Assembly (NCBI RefSeq): GCF_020176695.1
Contig: NZ_JAIWIA010000032.1
Location: 1 to 40,447 of the forward strand
DNA length: 40,447 bases
DNA from: Massilia sp. MS-15
GTDB taxonomy: Bacteria; Pseudomonadota; Gammaproteobacteria; Burkholderiales; Burkholderiaceae_D
Direction of reading: 5' to 3'
Part shown: piece by piece, positions 24,740 through 32,919 of the stretch
Numbering within the stretch: position 1 is the first letter of the stretch
Layout of the letters: each line of letters opens with the position of its first letter
Made by a program: the position numbers and the translations under genes
The notes under the pieces: model-generated
Databases searched by the model: none
What the model saw: only the letters and a program-made list of their open reading frames with translations
Told to the model about the DNA's origin: nothing

Positions 24740-24874
24740 GGGTTTCCTGGCTGATAATCGTACGCGTCAGGTCGCGGCGCCGGTGGGAGGAGTCTAGCGC
24801 AATGGAGCGCCGGACGCACCCGCTTGACCGGGACAAGGCTGGGGCATGCCACGTTCGTGCACGTCTTGCCCGCC

Positions 24875-25777
24875 TCAGCGCGGCCGGCCGAAGACCTGGG
24901 TCCAGTAGACGAAGCCGCTGCGCCGTTCCGCCGCGACGCCGTAGGCCGCGCCCATTTCCGTGAAGCCGGGGTTCATGATGTTGGCGCAATGGCCGGGACT
25001 ATCGAGCCAGCCTGCCACCGCTTCGTCCGGCGTGCTTTGGCCGAAGGCGATGTTCTCGCCAACCCGCTGCCAGGCGTAGCCGGCGCGCGCCGCGCGTTCG
25101 GCCGCCTGGCTGCCGTCCTTGGCCCGGTGGTTGAAATAGCGCCGCGCCGCCATGTCGCGGCTGTGGGCCAGCGCCGCCTGGCCCAGCCGCGGATTCCAGC
25201 TCACGGGCGGCGCCGGCGCGAAGCGCTCGCCCCCGCAGCTGCGGGCGCTGGCGCGCGCCGCGTTCACGCCGGCCAGGATGGCCTTGCCGGCTTCCTGCCA
25301 GTCGGGGAAGGTGTCGGAGGGCAGGGCCGGAGCCGGACGCGCCAGCACCACCGTCCATTCCTTGCCGCTGCGGTAGCTGCCGACGGCCGAGAAGCGCGTA
25401 TCGAGCAGGGTGCCGCAATATTTGTCTTGCAGGACTTTCATGGCTTCCGGCGCAGTCTCGGGTCCGCTGACGCTGACCGACTCAGCCAGGTCGGCGACAT
25501 AACCCACGCGCTCGAGCGCGGACTCGATGAAGGTCGCCGGGCCGATGCGTAACTGGGCCAGGGCCGGATGGGCCGTGAGCGCGGCCGCCGGTGCGGCGCT
25601 GCGGCCCGCGCAGTTGCCTGGCGCGGTACGGTAGGCGTTCACCAGGGCCGTCAGTTGCTCGGCGCCAGAGGCCGGCGCCGGCAGGGCGCGCGCCAGGCCT
25701 GGCCAGGCGGCGGCCAGGCCGCACAGGAAGGGAAGGGCGCGTCCCATGCCGCGCATGGGCAATCGTGAAGTGAACAT
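24875..25777 (-). CDS. Secreted CAP-domain (SCP/PR1-like) protein
   Basis: A 300-residue exported protein with a signal sequence (ALPFLCGLAAAWPGLARA) and a C-terminal CAP domain: LGQAALAHSRDMAARRYFNHRAKDG, then GENIAFGQ, HCANIMNPGFTEMGAAYG and YWTQVFGRP. These carry the His and Glu residues of the CAP cavity. The preceding 120 residues (ALVNAYRTAPGNCAG onward) are a second helical region often found in bacterial CAP proteins. Function of bacterial CAP proteins is mostly unknown. The start is uncertain: ATGs at 25777, 25756 and 25747 are in frame and none has a strong ribosome site. About 100 bases upstream is a promoter-hairpin-terminator unit in the same direction. Confidence 0.85.
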   Translation of the reverse strand: MFTSRLPMRGMGRALPFLCGLAAAWPGLARALPAPASGAEQLTALVNAYRTAPGNCAGRSAAPAAALTAHPALAQLRIGPATFIESALERVGYVADLAESVSVSGPETAPEAMKVLQDKYCGTLLDTRFSAVGSYRSGKEWTVVLARPAPALPSDTFPDWQEAGKAILAGVNAARASARSCGGERFAPAPPVSWNPRLGQAALAHSRDMAARRYFNHRAKDGSQAAERAARAGYAWQRVGENIAFGQSTPDEAVAGWLDSPGHCANIMNPGFTEMGAAYGVAAERRSGFVYWTQVFGRPR

Positions 25778-25877
25778 TCGAGGTGACAGGATGGAGCGGC
25801 CGCATCGAACGCCGCCTTGCAAATCGTGGCGCGATATGCGTGCTGCATTGACAGTCGGATAAGCCAGCTACAAAGTG

Positions 25878-25938
25878 AAAACGCCGACCGCAGGTCAGCG
25901 TTCTGGAAGGCGGCAGAAGGAAAAGGCCCCTGCCGCGA
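25878..25938 (-). ncRNA. Putative small RNA or attenuated leader
   Basis: On the minus strand a promoter-like pair, TTGCAG (25967-25972) and TATAGT (25945-25950) with 16 bases between, would start transcription near 25938. The predicted transcript of about 60 bases holds one hairpin, GCGGCAG / CTGCCGC (25910-25936) with a CU-rich loop, then a strong terminator: a ten-base stem AACGCTGACC / GGTCGGCGTT with one U-G pair and a T-run (25880-25902, T-run at 25878-25881). No reading frame fits in it. It lies in the 387-base gap between the CAP gene and the divergent diguanylate cyclase gene. It could be a free small RNA or an attenuator for the CAP gene. Confidence 0.5.
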
Positions 25939-25944
25939 AGATTT

Positions 25945-25972
25945 ACTATAGCAGCGGCGATTACGGCTGCAA
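25945..25972 (-). promoter_or_regulatory. Promoter of the putative small RNA
   Basis: TTGCAG at 25967-25972 and TATAGT at 25945-25950 on the minus strand, with a 16-base spacer; both match sigma-70 hexamers well. Confidence 0.55.
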
Positions 25973-26164
25973 AGCGCTTCTCTGTAACAGGGCGCTACAG
26001 GCTCGCCGGTCGCGTTGTCGGGCAGACAGAGGGAGAAGCTATCTTGCCTTTTGTAGCTGGTGGGAACACAATGACATTCCTGCAATAAACAACAGGGCGG
26101 CAGTGAAGGAAACCGGCTGCCAGCAGGACAGGCCGGGGCAATCCAGCGAGGAAGTCGAGGAACC

Positions 26165-27496
26165 ATGACGCAAGCCGTACAGCTGTACAGGAGCCATGTC
26201 CTGTTCTTATCCCAGAGTTTCTTCATCAAGGACAACCGGGCCGAGCTGCTCCTGCACGCCCACAAGTACGACTTCGATATCCTGTTCTTCGACGACGTGT
26301 CGCGCTTCGTCGAGGCGGTGGCGGGCGACAGCGGCGACAACCTGTACGTGATCGACCTCGACGCCCTGCACAACATGCAGGCCGACATGCCGGACGGACG
26401 CCGCACCCTGATGCTGGGCGAACTGCTGCAGCGACTCCCGGCCGACCACAGCTACGTCTACCTGCAGAGCGCGCGCCAGGGCAGCCGTTTCCTGCTGCAG
26501 CAGCGCCTGGTCGACAGTCATTGCCTGGCGTATGCCGAAAAGCCGATCGCCAACGACGTGTTCGTCGACAAGCTGTTCAACCTGTTCGTGCAGAAGAAGC
26601 GCGGCGACCTGGTGCGCATGGTGGTGCTGGGCGAGGCCGGGCTGGACGAGGACTGGCTGCTGCAGCGCCGCGTCGAGGTGCTCCGGCATGCCGACGCCTA
26701 CACGCTGCACCTGCGGGTGAAAGAACTGCAGCCCGACCTGGTGCTGGTGACCGACACCGAATACCGCCGCACCGATGCCATCGTACGGGTGCTGCAGAAG
26801 AACATCGAGGCTGACCCGGTGCGCGAGATCGCCCTGTTGCAGTGCCGTCCCGACCTGGCCTTGTCGCGGCGCGCGCTGGCGGACGGCTTCGACGCCGTGC
26901 TGGCGGCGGGTGAGCCGGGGCTGCTGGAAGCCCAGCTGCTCAGCCGCGCCAACAAGATCCGCATCAACAAGGACCTGATCGGCAAGGACCGGGCCACCGG
27001 CCTGCTCAACAAGGTCGGCTTGCAGAAGAAGGCGCAGGACCTGATCCGCCGCGCCGCCCACGAGGGGTGCTCGCTGGCACTGGGCGTGATCGACATCGAC
27101 AAGTTCAAGACCATCAATGACTCCTGGGGACACTATTTTGGCGATATCGTCATCAAGCGCCTGTCGCTGACGCTGGCGCCGCAGATGGGCGAGTCGGACC
27201 TGCTGAGCCGCTTCGGCGGCGAGGAATTCGTCATGGTGTTCTGGGATTGCGATCTGGAACAGGGCCGGCGCCGGCTCGACGCGCTGCGCCAGGCCTTTTG
27301 CGCCATTCCCTTCGAGGTTGCCCCTGGCGACCTGCGCCATTTCTCCTTCAGCGGCGGGGTGGCGTGCTATCCCGCGTACCGCAGCGAGAACGAACTGTTC
27401 CTGCGTGCCGATGCCATGCTGTATGTGGCCAAACAGAGCGGGCGCAACCGGATTTGTGCGGAAGAGACGGGACGACAGTGCGCACTGGCCCGCTAA
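26165..27496 (+). CDS. Diguanylate cyclase with receiver-like N-terminal domains
   Basis: A 443-residue protein ending in a GGDEF domain (about 270-435) with active-site GGEEF at 351-355, so it probably makes cyclic di-GMP. The usual RxxD inhibitory site five residues upstream is GESD here: Arg is replaced by Gly342, so product inhibition at that site is lost. Residues 10-145 and 150-260 look like two degenerate response-regulator receiver folds (DILFFDDVSRFVEAV with YVIDLDAL and AYAEKPIAN; then RMVVLGEAGL and PDLVLVTDTE). A weak promoter TTGCCT / CACAAT (17-base spacer) lies at 26044-26072. It is a single-gene unit. Confidence 0.9.
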   Translation: MTQAVQLYRSHVLFLSQSFFIKDNRAELLLHAHKYDFDILFFDDVSRFVEAVAGDSGDNLYVIDLDALHNMQADMPDGRRTLMLGELLQRLPADHSYVYLQSARQGSRFLLQQRLVDSHCLAYAEKPIANDVFVDKLFNLFVQKKRGDLVRMVVLGEAGLDEDWLLQRRVEVLRHADAYTLHLRVKELQPDLVLVTDTEYRRTDAIVRVLQKNIEADPVREIALLQCRPDLALSRRALADGFDAVLAAGEPGLLEAQLLSRANKIRINKDLIGKDRATGLLNKVGLQKKAQDLIRRAAHEGCSLALGVIDIDKFKTINDSWGHYFGDIVIKRLSLTLAPQMGESDLLSRFGGEEFVMVFWDCDLEQGRRRLDALRQAFCAIPFEVAPGDLRHFSFSGGVACYPAYRSENELFLRADAMLYVAKQSGRNRICAEETGRQCALAR

Positions 27497-27554
27497 ACGA
27501 GAAACGCCATCCTCAGCTGAATGCCGGTCACTTGAGAGCGACCGCTCGTCCGTA

Positions 27555-27579
27555 GCGTGGGCGGGTCACCCGCCCACGC
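27555..27579. repeat. REP-like perfect palindrome
   Basis: Eleven-base arms GCGTGGGCGGG and CCCGCCCACGC around TCA, in the gap between two unrelated genes. The G/C-rich arms and the flanking CGTA resemble REP elements scattered in Oxalobacteraceae genomes. It lacks a T-run, so a terminator role is less likely. Only one copy is in this window. Confidence 0.45.
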
Positions 27580-27687
27580 GGTCAAGGCGCAGTACTGCAG
27601 CCCATACGGCCATTGATGGCAACGATCACAGCATAGGCGTTTGTCATTCCTGGCATTGTCCCGAAATGACCCTGCCTACCCTGGATC

Positions 27688-28197
27688 CTACTCGGCGGTC
27701 TTGGCCTGGTGGGCTTTCAACTGCTCACGCAGCTGCTGCGGGTTCGAATGGGTATAGTCCTTGTTGTACTCGGCCTTGACCAGCTTCTGGACTGCAGGAT
27801 CGAGCTTGGTGCGCAGCACGCCCAGAAAATCCGGCGAAGCAGAGATCAGCAGCTGCTGGTAGCGGCCATCGTTCTGCGCCTTCAGCAGATAGTCTGCGAC
27901 GTCCCGTGCGAACAGGTCGGCTGCATGCTGGTCCGGCGTTTGCGCCGGCTGGTACATGCTGGTCGGCGCGCCAGCCTGGGCATTATGCTGGAAGCCGGCG
28001 GGCTGGTGGCCGCCGACGCTGTGCCGGCTGTCGCCGGCGGCGCGCGGTCCGAGGCGGTCAGTCTCGGTATCGACCGTGCGCAGCTGGGCTGCGGAGTTGA
28101 TCATGTCTTCGATTTCCTGCAAAGGCTCGGCCGAGGTGGACTCGGCGAAGAACCTTGCGCGGCCGTTATTGGCCGAAAGAATCCAGGTTGTTGGCAT
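27688..28197 (-). CDS. Host-attachment family protein
   Basis: A 169-residue protein of the family annotated as 'protein required for attachment to host cells' (Host_attach). It opens TTWILSANNGRARFFAES, continues with EIEDMINSAAQLR, has a variable proline/glutamine-rich middle (about 55-85), then DQHAADLFARDVADYLLKAQ, LLISASPDFLGVLR and LVKAEYNKDYTHSNPQQLREQL. No signal peptide is seen, so it is probably cytoplasmic despite the name; the fold resembles release-factor-1-like RNase domains in related families. ATG 28197 is chosen because it opens the conserved motif. Role unknown. Confidence 0.85.
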   Translation of the reverse strand: MPTTWILSANNGRARFFAESTSAEPLQEIEDMINSAAQLRTVDTETDRLGPRAAGDSRHSVGGHQPAGFQHNAQAGAPTSMYQPAQTPDQHAADLFARDVADYLLKAQNDGRYQQLLISASPDFLGVLRTKLDPAVQKLVKAEYNKDYTHSNPQQLREQLKAHQAKTAE

Positions 28198-28519
28198 GCT
28201 ACCCCCTGTCAGTAGTGAATTGTTGGTGTCGTCCACACGCGCACTTGCTTAATAGCGCATTGGAGACAGAATAAGGCGCGGCAATCAGCATGCTTGGGTG
28301 CATGTTGATCAGGCTATGAATCCAGTATATCGCCGCTTCCAGAACCCCGGCGCACCGACGTGGCCTGCTGTGCGCACACAAGAAATGAGCTGTGGCAAGC
28401 CTGGACTTCCGCCGCTCGCGGCCTAAGCTGGAATGTCCGGCAGGGAGTCGCCGCATGCTTGTTTTTCCTGGGCTGTCCAGGCGTGCATCCGCTGCCGGAT
28501 ATTTCTGAGGAGACTTGTC
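28198..28519. other. Intergenic region without recognisable gene
   Basis: A 322-base gap between the divergently placed host-attachment gene and the methyltransferase gene. I see no RNA gene, repeat or convincing promoter. Frames crossing it lack conserved content. The ribosome site GAGGAGAC for the methyltransferase lies at its right end. Confidence 0.5.
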
Positions 28520-29410
28520 ATGACCCAAGCCAGTACGTCCCCACCTTCACCGCGCCAGCCACCCGAGGGCGCCGGCGTTCCCGCGCTCACGCCCGACTAT
28601 GCCGCCATCAAGCAGCGCCAGCAGGCTACCTGGGCCAGCGGCGACTTCGCCATCATCGGGGTCACGCTGCAAATCGTCGGCGAGTCGCTGGCCGAGGCCG
28701 CCGACATCCGCGCCGGCGAGCGTGTGATCGACATCGCGGCCGGCAACGGCAATGCCTCGCTGGCCGCGGCGCGGCGGTTCGCGCGCGTGACCTCGACCGA
28801 CTATGTGCCGGCCCTGCTCGACAAAGGGCGCCAGCGCGCCATTGCGGAAGGCCTGGACATCGCATTTCGCGAAGCCGATGCCGAGACGCTGCCGTTCTAC
28901 GACGGCAGCTTCGACGTCGCACTGTCCACCTTCGGCGTGATGTTCGCGCCCGACCATGCACGCTGCGCAGGCGAAATGATGCGGGTGGTGCGCGGCGGCG
29001 GGCGCATTGCCATTGCCAGCTGGACGCCGGCCGGTTTCATCGGCCAGCTGTTCAAGACGGTCGGCCGCTACGTGCCCCCACCGGCCGGCGTGTCCTCGCC
29101 CGCGCTGTGGGGCACCGAAGACTACCTGCGCCAGCTGTTCGGTGCCGAGGCGGCCAGTATCCGCGCCCAGCCCAGGATGTTCAATTTCCGCTACCTGTCG
29201 CCGGCCCACATGCTTCAGGTATTCCGCGACTTCTACGGGCCCGTACTCAAGGCCTTTGCCGCACTCGATCCGAACGGCCAACAGGCGCTGGAGCAGGACA
29301 TGCTGGCCCTGATCGAGCGCCACAACACGGCGGGCGACAGCGCGCTGGTGCTGCCCGCCGAATACCTGGAGGCCGTCATCATCAAGCGCACGCCCGAGGT
29401 CCTTCACTAG
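28520..29410 (+). CDS. Class I SAM-dependent methyltransferase
   Basis: A 296-residue methyltransferase. The SAM-binding motif I is VIDIAAGNGNASLAAAR, motif II is the acidic TSTDYVPALL, and DALT-like LPFYDGSFDVALSTFGVMFAPD with MMRVVRGGGRIAIASWTP completes the Rossmann core, close to UbiE/Methyltransf_11 proteins. The C-terminal 110 residues carry the substrate part and do not identify it. GAGGAGAC precedes the ATG at 28520; the reading frame is open further upstream but without conserved sequence. It appears to be a single gene. Confidence 0.9.
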   Translation: MTQASTSPPSPRQPPEGAGVPALTPDYAAIKQRQQATWASGDFAIIGVTLQIVGESLAEAADIRAGERVIDIAAGNGNASLAAARRFARVTSTDYVPALLDKGRQRAIAEGLDIAFREADAETLPFYDGSFDVALSTFGVMFAPDHARCAGEMMRVVRGGGRIAIASWTPAGFIGQLFKTVGRYVPPPAGVSSPALWGTEDYLRQLFGAEAASIRAQPRMFNFRYLSPAHMLQVFRDFYGPVLKAFAALDPNGQQALEQDMLALIERHNTAGDSALVLPAEYLEAVIIKRTPEVLH

Positions 29411-29511
29411 GTCTTTCGTTTCAAGCTGCCGGCCGCCATGCGCACGCCTGGCGGTTGGTGCCGCGCCGGCACGGCAGTACAATCGAACGCATCCAACCGA
29501 GAAAGGGTGCC

Positions 29512-30648
29512 ATGCGCTGTGCCTTCGTGTTGTCATCCCTGCTGCTCGCCGCCGTGCCGGCCGCGGCCCAGACCGAAGTCCGGATCGGTACCGCCTCGCC
29601 CCTGTCCGGCCCGGGCGCCCATCAGGGCAAGGATATCGAGAACGGCGCCCGGATGGCGATCGACGACCTGAACGCGCAGGGCATCGCGATCGGCGGCAAG
29701 AAGATCAAGTGGGTGCTGCAGGCGGAGGACGATGCGAGCGATCCGAAGACCGGCACCGCGGTGGCCCAGAAACTGGTCGACGCCCGCGTGGCGGCCGTGG
29801 TCGGCCACCTGAATTCCGGGACCACCGTGCCTGCCTCGAAAATCTATGCCGGTGCCGGCATCCCGCAGATCTCGCCAGCCGCCACCACGCCGGTCTACAC
29901 GAACCAGGGCTACAGGACCGCATTCCGGGTGGTCGCCAACGACAACCTGATCGGACGCACGCTGGCGCGCCACGCGCTCGGCCCGCTCAAGGCGAAGCGG
30001 ATCGCCGTGATCGACGACCGTACCGCCTTCGGCCAGGGCCTGGCCGACCAGTTCGCGCGCGAGGTACGTGCCAGCGGCCGCGCCGCCATCGTCAGCCGCC
30101 AGTTCACGCACGACAAGGCCACCGACTTCAGCGCCATCCTGACCCAGATCCGGGCCCGGAAACCGGACGTGGTTTTCTACGGCGGCATGGATGCGGTGGC
30201 CGGACCCATGCTCAAGCAGATGAAAACGCTCGGCCTGCAGGCCCGTTTCGTGTCCGGCGATGGCGTCTGTTCCGAAAAACTGCCGCTGCTGGCTGGCGAC
30301 GCGCTGGGCGACGACAAGGTGTTCTGCGCGGTGGCGGGCGGCGTCAGCGGCGCCCAGGAAGCGGCGTTTGCCGCGTTCACGGAACGCTTCCGCCAGCGCT
30401 ACGGCAGCCCGGTCGAGACCTACGCGCCATATGCCTACGATGCGGTGATGGTGTTCGCGGCGGCGATGCGCAAGGCCGGCTCGGTTGAACCGGCGCGCTT
30501 CCTGCCGGCGCTGGCGGCGATCCGTTATGAAGGCGTCACCGGCAGCATCGCCTTCGATCCGAAGGGCGACCTGCGCGACGCCGCCATGACCCTGTACACC
30601 TACCGCCAGGGCCGCAAGGTGAAGCTGCTGGTGGTGCGCGGAAAGTAA
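29512..30648 (+). CDS. Branched-chain amino acid-type ABC substrate-binding protein
   Basis: A 378-residue periplasmic binding protein of the LivJ/LivK type. Its signal peptide (CAFVLSSLLLAAVPAAAQ) is followed by EVRIGTASPLSGPGAHQGKDIENGARMAIDDLNA, then VAAVVGHLNSGTTVPASKIY, IPQISPAATTP and YAPYAYDAVMVFAAAM, all family landmarks. The ligand may be leucine-type amino acids, amides or aromatic compounds. No permease or ATPase gene is adjacent, so it is an orphan that must work with a transporter elsewhere. ATG 29512 has AAAGGG upstream; the frame is open for over 1 kb before it, but that is the shadow of the methyltransferase gene. Confidence 0.92.
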   Translation: MRCAFVLSSLLLAAVPAAAQTEVRIGTASPLSGPGAHQGKDIENGARMAIDDLNAQGIAIGGKKIKWVLQAEDDASDPKTGTAVAQKLVDARVAAVVGHLNSGTTVPASKIYAGAGIPQISPAATTPVYTNQGYRTAFRVVANDNLIGRTLARHALGPLKAKRIAVIDDRTAFGQGLADQFAREVRASGRAAIVSRQFTHDKATDFSAILTQIRARKPDVVFYGGMDAVAGPMLKQMKTLGLQARFVSGDGVCSEKLPLLAGDALGDDKVFCAVAGGVSGAQEAAFAAFTERFRQRYGSPVETYAPYAYDAVMVFAAAMRKAGSVEPARFLPALAAIRYEGVTGSIAFDPKGDLRDAAMTLYTYRQGRKVKLLVVRGK

Positions 30649-30777
30649 CCGTGGCGGCCGTGGCGCCCGCAGGCACGGCCGCCCTTGAAACAATCCGCAT
30701 ACAAAAATGCGCTTGGCATTGCTCTGCCGCTTGGATTAGGATCGTCCGGTTCCCATACCAACAAGACGGAGAGAGAG

Positions 30778-32886
30778 ATGAAGCGTAGCTTGTGCAGCAC
30801 CCTGATCGCGGGCCTGTTCGCAGTCGCATCCCAGGCCGGCGCCCACGCCGGTGCCCATGAGAGCGCGCCTGCGGGCAACCCTGCCGGTGCGGCGGCCAAT
30901 ACCGTTGCGCCGTCGGCCGCCGTGGCCGGCATGCAGTCCGGCATCGAGCTGACGGCCATGGACCGCGACGTGCGCGCGCAGGACGACTTCTTCCGCTTCA
31001 CCCAGGGCAAATGGCTGAAGGACGTCGAGATCCCGTCCGACCGTTCCAGCTGGGGCGCCTTCAACATCGCCCAGGACAAGGTCGAGCAGCAGATCGCCGC
31101 CATCGTCGCCGAATCGGCCGCACAGAAGAATGCCAGGGCGGGCTCGGAAGCCCAGAAGATCGGCGACCTGTACACCAGCTACATGGACCAGGCCCGCCGC
31201 GACCAGCTCGGCCTGGCCCCCTTGAAGGGCGAACTGGCGCGCATCGCGGCGCTGAAGGACAGGCGCGGCCTGGCGACCCTGATGGCGCGCCTCGACCGCA
31301 TCGGCGTCGGCGGCCCGGTCAGCATGTACGTCGGCCAGGACAACAAGGATTCGACCCGCTACGTCGTCAGCGTCTCGCAGTCGGGCCTGGGCATGCCCGA
31401 CCGCGACTACTACCTGAACGACAGCGATGCGCGCCTGAAGGACACCCGCGCCAAGTACCAGGCCCACATCGAGAAGATGCTGGCCCTGGCCGGCCAGCCG
31501 GATGCGGCCGCCAAGGCCGCCAGCATCCTGGCGCTGGAAACCGGGATCGCGCGCATCCAGTGGACCAAGGTCGAGAACCGCGACCCGGTCAAGCGCTACA
31601 ACAGGAAGACCCTGGCCGAGCTGCGCGCGCTGGCACCGGGCTTCGACTGGAACGCCTACCTGAACGGCACCGGCGCCGGCAAGGAGCGCACGGTGATCGT
31701 CAGCCAGCCGTCCTACCTGGAAGGCCTGGACAAGCTGATTGCCGCCACCCCGGTGGAGGACTGGAAGTCCTACTTCGCGTTCCGCACGCTCAGCAGCTAC
31801 GCGCCCTACCTGTCGCAGGCGTTCGTGGACGAGAGTTTCGCCTTCCGCGGCACCGTGCTGTCCGGATCGAAGGAAAACCGTCCGCTCGACAAGCGCGCCA
31901 TCGCCGAGGTGAACCGCACCCTGAGCGAAGTGGTGGGCAAGGCCTATGTCGCCCGCCATTTCCCGGCCGAGCGCAAGCAGCAAGTGCTGGACATGGCGAA
32001 GAACTTCATCACCGCCTTCGGCGAAGGCATCGACCAGCTCGAGTGGATGTCGCCGGAGACCAAGAAGCAGGCACATGCCAAGCTCGCCAAGATCAACGTC
32101 AAGATCGGCTACCCCGACAAGTGGCGCGACTATGCCAAGCTGAAGATCGTGCGCGGCGACCTGGTCGGCAACATGATGCGCGCGCGCGAGTTCGGTCACG
32201 ACTACATGGTCACCCGCCTCGGCAAGCCGGTCGACCGCACCGTATGGAGCATGTCGCCGCAGACCGTCAACGCCTACTACAGCCCGACCCTGAACGAGGT
32301 CGTGTTCCCGGCGGCGCGCCTGCAGTACCCGCTGTACGACGCCGACGCCGAACCGGCGGTGAACTACGGCTCGGTCGGCATCTCGATCGGCCACGAGATC
32401 AGCCACGCGTTCGACGACAAGGGCTCGCAGTACGACGGCGACGGCAACCTGCGCAACTGGTGGACCAAGGAAGACGAGGAAAAATTCGCCGCGCGCGGCA
32501 AGGTGCTGGTCGACCAGTACGCCGGCTACAGCCCGCTGCCGGGCTATCACCTGAACGGCGAGCTGACCCTGGGCGAGAACATCGCCGACAACGCCGGCGC
32601 CATCATGGCCAGCCGCGCCTACCAGATCTACCTGAAAGGCAAGCCTGGTCCGGTGATCGACGGCTTCACCGCCGAGCAGCGCCTGTTCATGGGCCTGGCG
32701 CAGGCGCGCAAGGGCAAGGCGCGCGATGCGGCGCTGATCTCGCAGGTCAAGACCGACCCGCACTCGCCGGCCGAATTCCGCGTCAACGGCAGCCTGCGCA
32801 ACCACCCGGGTTTCTACGACGCCTTCGGCGTCAAGCCGGGCGACAAGATGTACCTGGATCCGAAGGACCGCGTGATCTTCTGGTAA
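30778..32886 (+). CDS. pepO: M13-family zinc metallopeptidase (PepO/neprilysin type)
   Basis: A 702-residue exported endopeptidase. After a signal peptide (LCSTLIAGLFAVASQAGAHA) and a linker, the N-terminal M13 domain starts at VRAQDDFFRFTQGKWLKD. The catalytic half has NAYYSPTLNEVVFPAA, the zinc motif HEISH (His539, Glu540, His543) and the third ligand in GENIADNAG (Glu600, with Asp604). The C-terminus carries HSPAEFRVNGSLRNHPGFYDAFGV and ends with WF/FW-like VIFW, as in the family. Such enzymes cut short peptides in the periplasm. A promoter-like TTGGCA lies about 60 bases upstream. Ribosome site GGAGAGAGAG. Confidence 0.95.
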   Translation: MKRSLCSTLIAGLFAVASQAGAHAGAHESAPAGNPAGAAANTVAPSAAVAGMQSGIELTAMDRDVRAQDDFFRFTQGKWLKDVEIPSDRSSWGAFNIAQDKVEQQIAAIVAESAAQKNARAGSEAQKIGDLYTSYMDQARRDQLGLAPLKGELARIAALKDRRGLATLMARLDRIGVGGPVSMYVGQDNKDSTRYVVSVSQSGLGMPDRDYYLNDSDARLKDTRAKYQAHIEKMLALAGQPDAAAKAASILALETGIARIQWTKVENRDPVKRYNRKTLAELRALAPGFDWNAYLNGTGAGKERTVIVSQPSYLEGLDKLIAATPVEDWKSYFAFRTLSSYAPYLSQAFVDESFAFRGTVLSGSKENRPLDKRAIAEVNRTLSEVVGKAYVARHFPAERKQQVLDMAKNFITAFGEGIDQLEWMSPETKKQAHAKLAKINVKIGYPDKWRDYAKLKIVRGDLVGNMMRAREFGHDYMVTRLGKPVDRTVWSMSPQTVNAYYSPTLNEVVFPAARLQYPLYDADAEPAVNYGSVGISIGHEISHAFDDKGSQYDGDGNLRNWWTKEDEEKFAARGKVLVDQYAGYSPLPGYHLNGELTLGENIADNAGAIMASRAYQIYLKGKPGPVIDGFTAEQRLFMGLAQARKGKARDAALISQVKTDPHSPAEFRVNGSLRNHPGFYDAFGVKPGDKMYLDPKDRVIFW

Positions 32887-32919
32887 GCAGGACCAGGGCC
32901 GTATTCCGGTGCGGCCTGG

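Noticed and set aside
25875..26168. A 97-codon plus-strand frame
   Set aside because: It runs over the terminator hairpin and promoter of the putative small RNA, has no ribosome site and no recognisable content.
28360..29511. Upstream extension of the substrate-binding protein frame
   Set aside because: It is the out-of-frame shadow of the methyltransferase gene; the signal peptide at 29512 marks the true start.
30736..32805. A 689-codon minus-strand frame
   Set aside because: Exact antisense shadow of the M13 peptidase gene.
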